Below are positions 7,125-9,381 of a stretch of 9,381 nt of DNA, one piece after another. The stretch is from NCBI GenBank assembly GCA_913054055.1, contig CAJXIT010000124.1, positions 1 to 9,381 of the forward strand, written 5' to 3'. Position 1 is the stretch's first letter, and each line of letters opens with the position of its first letter. The DNA is from an uncultured Thalassolituus sp. (GTDB lineage Bacteria; Pseudomonadota; Gammaproteobacteria; Pseudomonadales; Oceanobacteraceae). A program made the position numbers and the translations under genes. Under the pieces are notes generated by a model. The model saw only the letters and a program-made list of their open reading frames with translations. It was not told the DNA's origin and did not search any database.

Positions 7125-7159
7125 AGATGGCCTATTCATTAGGAACAAATAGACCATCT
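7125..7159 (-). terminator. Long imperfect hairpin after metE, candidate terminator or 3' stabiliser
   Basis: Arms AGATGGCCTATT (7125-7136) and AATAGACCATCT (7148-7159) are complementary over 12 positions with one exception. In minus-strand RNA that exception is a G-U pair, and in plus-strand RNA an A-C mismatch, so the fold favours metE transcripts. It starts 34 bases past the metE stop codon and has an 11-base loop. No U tract follows, so factor-independent termination is uncertain. Confidence 0.4.
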
Positions 7160-7193
7160 TGCCCATTAAGTCATCATCATGACCTAATTTTCC

Positions 7194-9381
7194 CTACGCG
7201 GTTTCAAATGCAGTGTGTTTGTTTTCATTGCTAGCCCCCAGCCTTAATGCCTGTGCGGCATTTACCATTAAGGTTAACGCTTCTCTGGTTTCTGGCCATG
7301 CACGGGTTTTTAAACCACAATCTGGATTCACCCAAAGCCTATCCGCAGGAATGCGTTGAGCGGCCTTTTCGATTAACCCTTGCATCCAACTTTGGCTGGG
7401 GACAATCGGAGAGTGAATATCGTACACGCCTGGGCCAATTTCATTTGGATAATCAAATGCCTTAAACGCATTTAATAATTCCATATTTGATCGACTGGTT
7501 TCGATGGTAATCACATCCGCATCTAAATCGGCTATGGAAGCAATAATGTCATTGAACTCGCTGTAACACATATGGGTATGTATTTGTGTGGTGTCTTGAA
7601 CAACGGATACCGATAACTTAAATGCATTAACAGCCCAATCTAAATACGCTTGCCAGTCAGATTTTCTTAAAGGCAGCCCCTCCCTTAAAGCAGGTTCATC
7701 CACTTGAATCACTGAAATTCCAGCATTCTCAAGGTCAGCCACTTCTTCCCTTAATGCTAAAGCGATTTGAAAGGCCTGTTCTTTTAAAGAAATATCTTCA
7801 CGCGCAAATGACCAACACAACATTGTGATCGGTCCGGTTAGCATCCCTTTAACCGGTTTCTCGGTTAGCGATTGCGCATACTGAATCCAATTGACCGTCA
7901 TGGGCTTTGGACGAGATACATCCCCAAAAATAATGGGTGGCTTAACACATCGAGAACCATAACTTTGTACCCAGCCAAACTGAGTAAACCCATAACCACT
8001 TAATTGCTCACCGAAATATTCAACCATATCGTTTCGTTCAGCTTCTCCATGCACCAGAACATCCAGCCCTATTTGCTCTTGCTCTTTAATGGCTTGCTGA
8101 ATTGAAAGCTCCATGGTGCTTTCATAAAGCACTTTACTTAATTCACCTTTTTTATATTTTCGACGGGCTGAGCGAATATCTTGCGTTTGGGGAAACGAGC
8201 CAATGGTCGTGGTTGGATAGAGTGGTAAATTTAACGCCGCATTTTGCGCCAAACTGCGTTGAACATAAGGGCTATGACGCTTAAATAGATCGTCGTTCAC
8301 CTCACTTACTTTGGTTTTAACCGCAGCATTATGCACATGGCTTGATTGTGCTCGCTTTAAAATAGCCCCATCACTGTCTGCTATCTGCTCTGTGACATCC
8401 TCGGCATTTAACGCACGGGTTATGACAGACACTTCTCGTAACTTTTGTTTAGCGAACGACAGACTGACTTTTAAGTCCGCTGATAACGAGTCTTCACTTT
8501 CAAGGTCCACAGGGCTGTGCAATAACGAGCAACTGGAACCCACCCATAAACGCGCTCCCAAGGTTTGGTAAAAAGGCTGAAGTACGTTTAACGATTCACT
8601 TAGATTGTTGCGCCACACATTGCGGCCATTTACCAGGCCAAGGGATAACACCTTGTAGCCGGGTAATTTATCCAATACGCTCACCAAGTCATGTTTACCC
8701 GTTACCCCATCCAAGTGAATACCAGCCACAGGTAAAGAGCATGCCAAAGATAAGTTTTCATTTAACGGGCCAAAATAACTGGCCAATAAAACATTTAACG
8801 GGGCTTTATTTAATTGATGATAGGCACGCTCAAATGCACTTTTCCATTGTGTATTTAAGTCTAAAGATAAAATGGGTTCATCAATTTGAATCCACTCAAC
8901 CCCTTGCTCAGAAATCTCTTTTAATAAAATGCCATAGGCATCCAGTAACTGAGGCAATAATTGTAATTTTGCCTCTGCCGCTTCAGACTCGGTATCTGTT
9001 GATGATAATTTACCCAGCCAAAGGTAAGTAAGTGGCCCAATGAGTACAGGTTTAACTTTAGAGTCATGATGACTAGATTGAATTAAGGCCTGTGCACTTT
9101 TGATTTCTTGAATGAGGCTGGCACCGTTCACATGAAAATGCTGATCCTGAGAAAACTCGGGCACAATATAGTGGTAATTGGTATCAAACCATTTGGTCAT
9201 GTCTGAAGCCGGTGCATCCTTGCCTTTGACAGAGCGCCCACGAGCGATACGAAAATAAGTATCCAAATCAACCGGCGCACCTTGTTTGTGATCAAAGCGT
9301 TTTGGCACCACACCAAAATAAGAGCTCATATTTAATACATGGTCATACCATGCAAAATCTCCCACGGTGATAAAGTCTAAA
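7194..9381 (-). CDS. metE: Cobalamin-independent methionine synthase (5-methyltetrahydropteroyltriglutamate-homocysteine methyltransferase), N terminus cut by the window edge
   Basis: MetE transfers the methyl group of 5-methyltetrahydropteroyl-triglutamate to homocysteine, the last step of methionine synthesis, in the cytoplasm. The frame stays open to the right edge (…LDFIT before VGDFAWYDHVL), so the GTG at 9363-9365 is an internal valine, not the start. By comparison with recalled E. coli MetE, about 60 residues precede this valine in the family, of which five are still visible here. Counting from that valine, the catalytic half has PTTTIGSFPQT (384-394), VHGEAERNDMVEYFGE (438-453), GWVQSYGSRCVKPP (464-477), and zinc ligands H598 and C600 (in THMCYSEFN), E622 (TIETSRS) and C683 (NPDCGLKTR). 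These four keep one constant offset from E. coli H641, C643, E665 and C726, so the active site is intact. The N-terminal half has somewhat longer loops than E. coli. Regulation by MetR is usual, but the promoter is outside the window. Confidence 0.97.
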   Translation of the reverse strand, partial: LDFITVGDFAWYDHVLNMSSYFGVVPKRFDHKQGAPVDLDTYFRIARGRSVKGKDAPASDMTKWFDTNYHYIVPEFSQDQHFHVNGASLIQEIKSAQALIQSSHHDSKVKPVLIGPLTYLWLGKLSSTDTESEAAEAKLQLLPQLLDAYGILLKEISEQGVEWIQIDEPILSLDLNTQWKSAFERAYHQLNKAPLNVLLASYFGPLNENLSLACSLPVAGIHLDGVTGKHDLVSVLDKLPGYKVLSLGLVNGRNVWRNNLSESLNVLQPFYQTLGARLWVGSSCSLLHSPVDLESEDSLSADLKVSLSFAKQKLREVSVITRALNAEDVTEQIADSDGAILKRAQSSHVHNAAVKTKVSEVNDDLFKRHSPYVQRSLAQNAALNLPLYPTTTIGSFPQTQDIRSARRKYKKGELSKVLYESTMELSIQQAIKEQEQIGLDVLVHGEAERNDMVEYFGEQLSGYGFTQFGWVQSYGSRCVKPPIIFGDVSRPKPMTVNWIQYAQSLTEKPVKGMLTGPITMLCWSFAREDISLKEQAFQIALALREEVADLENAGISVIQVDEPALREGLPLRKSDWQAYLDWAVNAFKLSVSVVQDTTQIHTHMCYSEFNDIIASIADLDADVITIETSRSNMELLNAFKAFDYPNEIGPGVYDIHSPIVPSQSWMQGLIEKAAQRIPADRLWVNPDCGLKTRAWPETREALTLMVNAAQALRLGASNENKHTAFETA

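Noticed and set aside
9363..9365. GTG as the start codon of metE
   Set aside because: The upstream codons to the window edge (LDFIT) continue the conserved MetE sequence, so this is an internal valine and the true start lies outside the window.
1..9381. CRISPR array, tRNA or rRNA genes, insertion sequences, integrase attachment sites
   Set aside because: Reading through the window showed no regularly spaced repeats, cloverleaf-like sequences, transposase motifs or direct repeats bounding a segment.

Overview
The window looks like a piece of chromosome from a moderately AT-rich gammaproteobacterium, probably marine and possibly Oceanospirillales-like. This is judged from the style of MetE, which is very close to enterobacterial/vibrio MetE in its C-terminal half, and from base composition. 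No rRNA, tRNA, phage or plasmid marker is present to settle the taxonomy, so the placement is low confidence.

Layout from left to right. (1) Bases 1-369, minus strand: the first 123 codons of a secreted, lipoprotein-like protein with an ABC_sub_bind/sensor-type periplasmic domain, cut by the left edge. (2) 533-913, minus: a 126-residue acidic protein I do not recognise. (3) 989-2734, minus: a complete 581-residue ABC exporter half-transporter (membrane domain plus ATPase) of the MsbA-related group. (4) 2735-3122: a divergent intergenic region holding one copy of a dRS3-like palindromic repeat (ATTCCC-N8-GGGAAT). (5) 3123-5081, plus: a RecQ-family helicase with all core motifs, no HRDC domain, and an unusual domain order with the four-cysteine zinc site near the C terminus. 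(6) 5082-5190: a convergent intergenic region with a 22-bp perfect palindrome and a good intrinsic terminator. (7) 5191-7041, minus: a second ABC exporter gene interrupted by a single in-frame TAA codon at 6643-6645 and otherwise intact. (8) 7194-9381, minus: metE, cobalamin-independent methionine synthase, complete at its C terminus and cut by the right edge, with about 60 N-terminal residues missing.

The genes do not form one pathway. recQ is the only plus-strand gene and sits alone between two unrelated exporter genes. The exporter at 989-2734 and the small gene at 533-913 could be co-transcribed (75-base gap). metE and the broken exporter are separated by 152 bases containing a long imperfect hairpin and probably form separate units.

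I see no convincing undescribed system here. The points most worth a second look are the lone nonsense codon in an otherwise pristine ABC exporter gene, the rearranged RecQ architecture, and the dRS3-like repeat.
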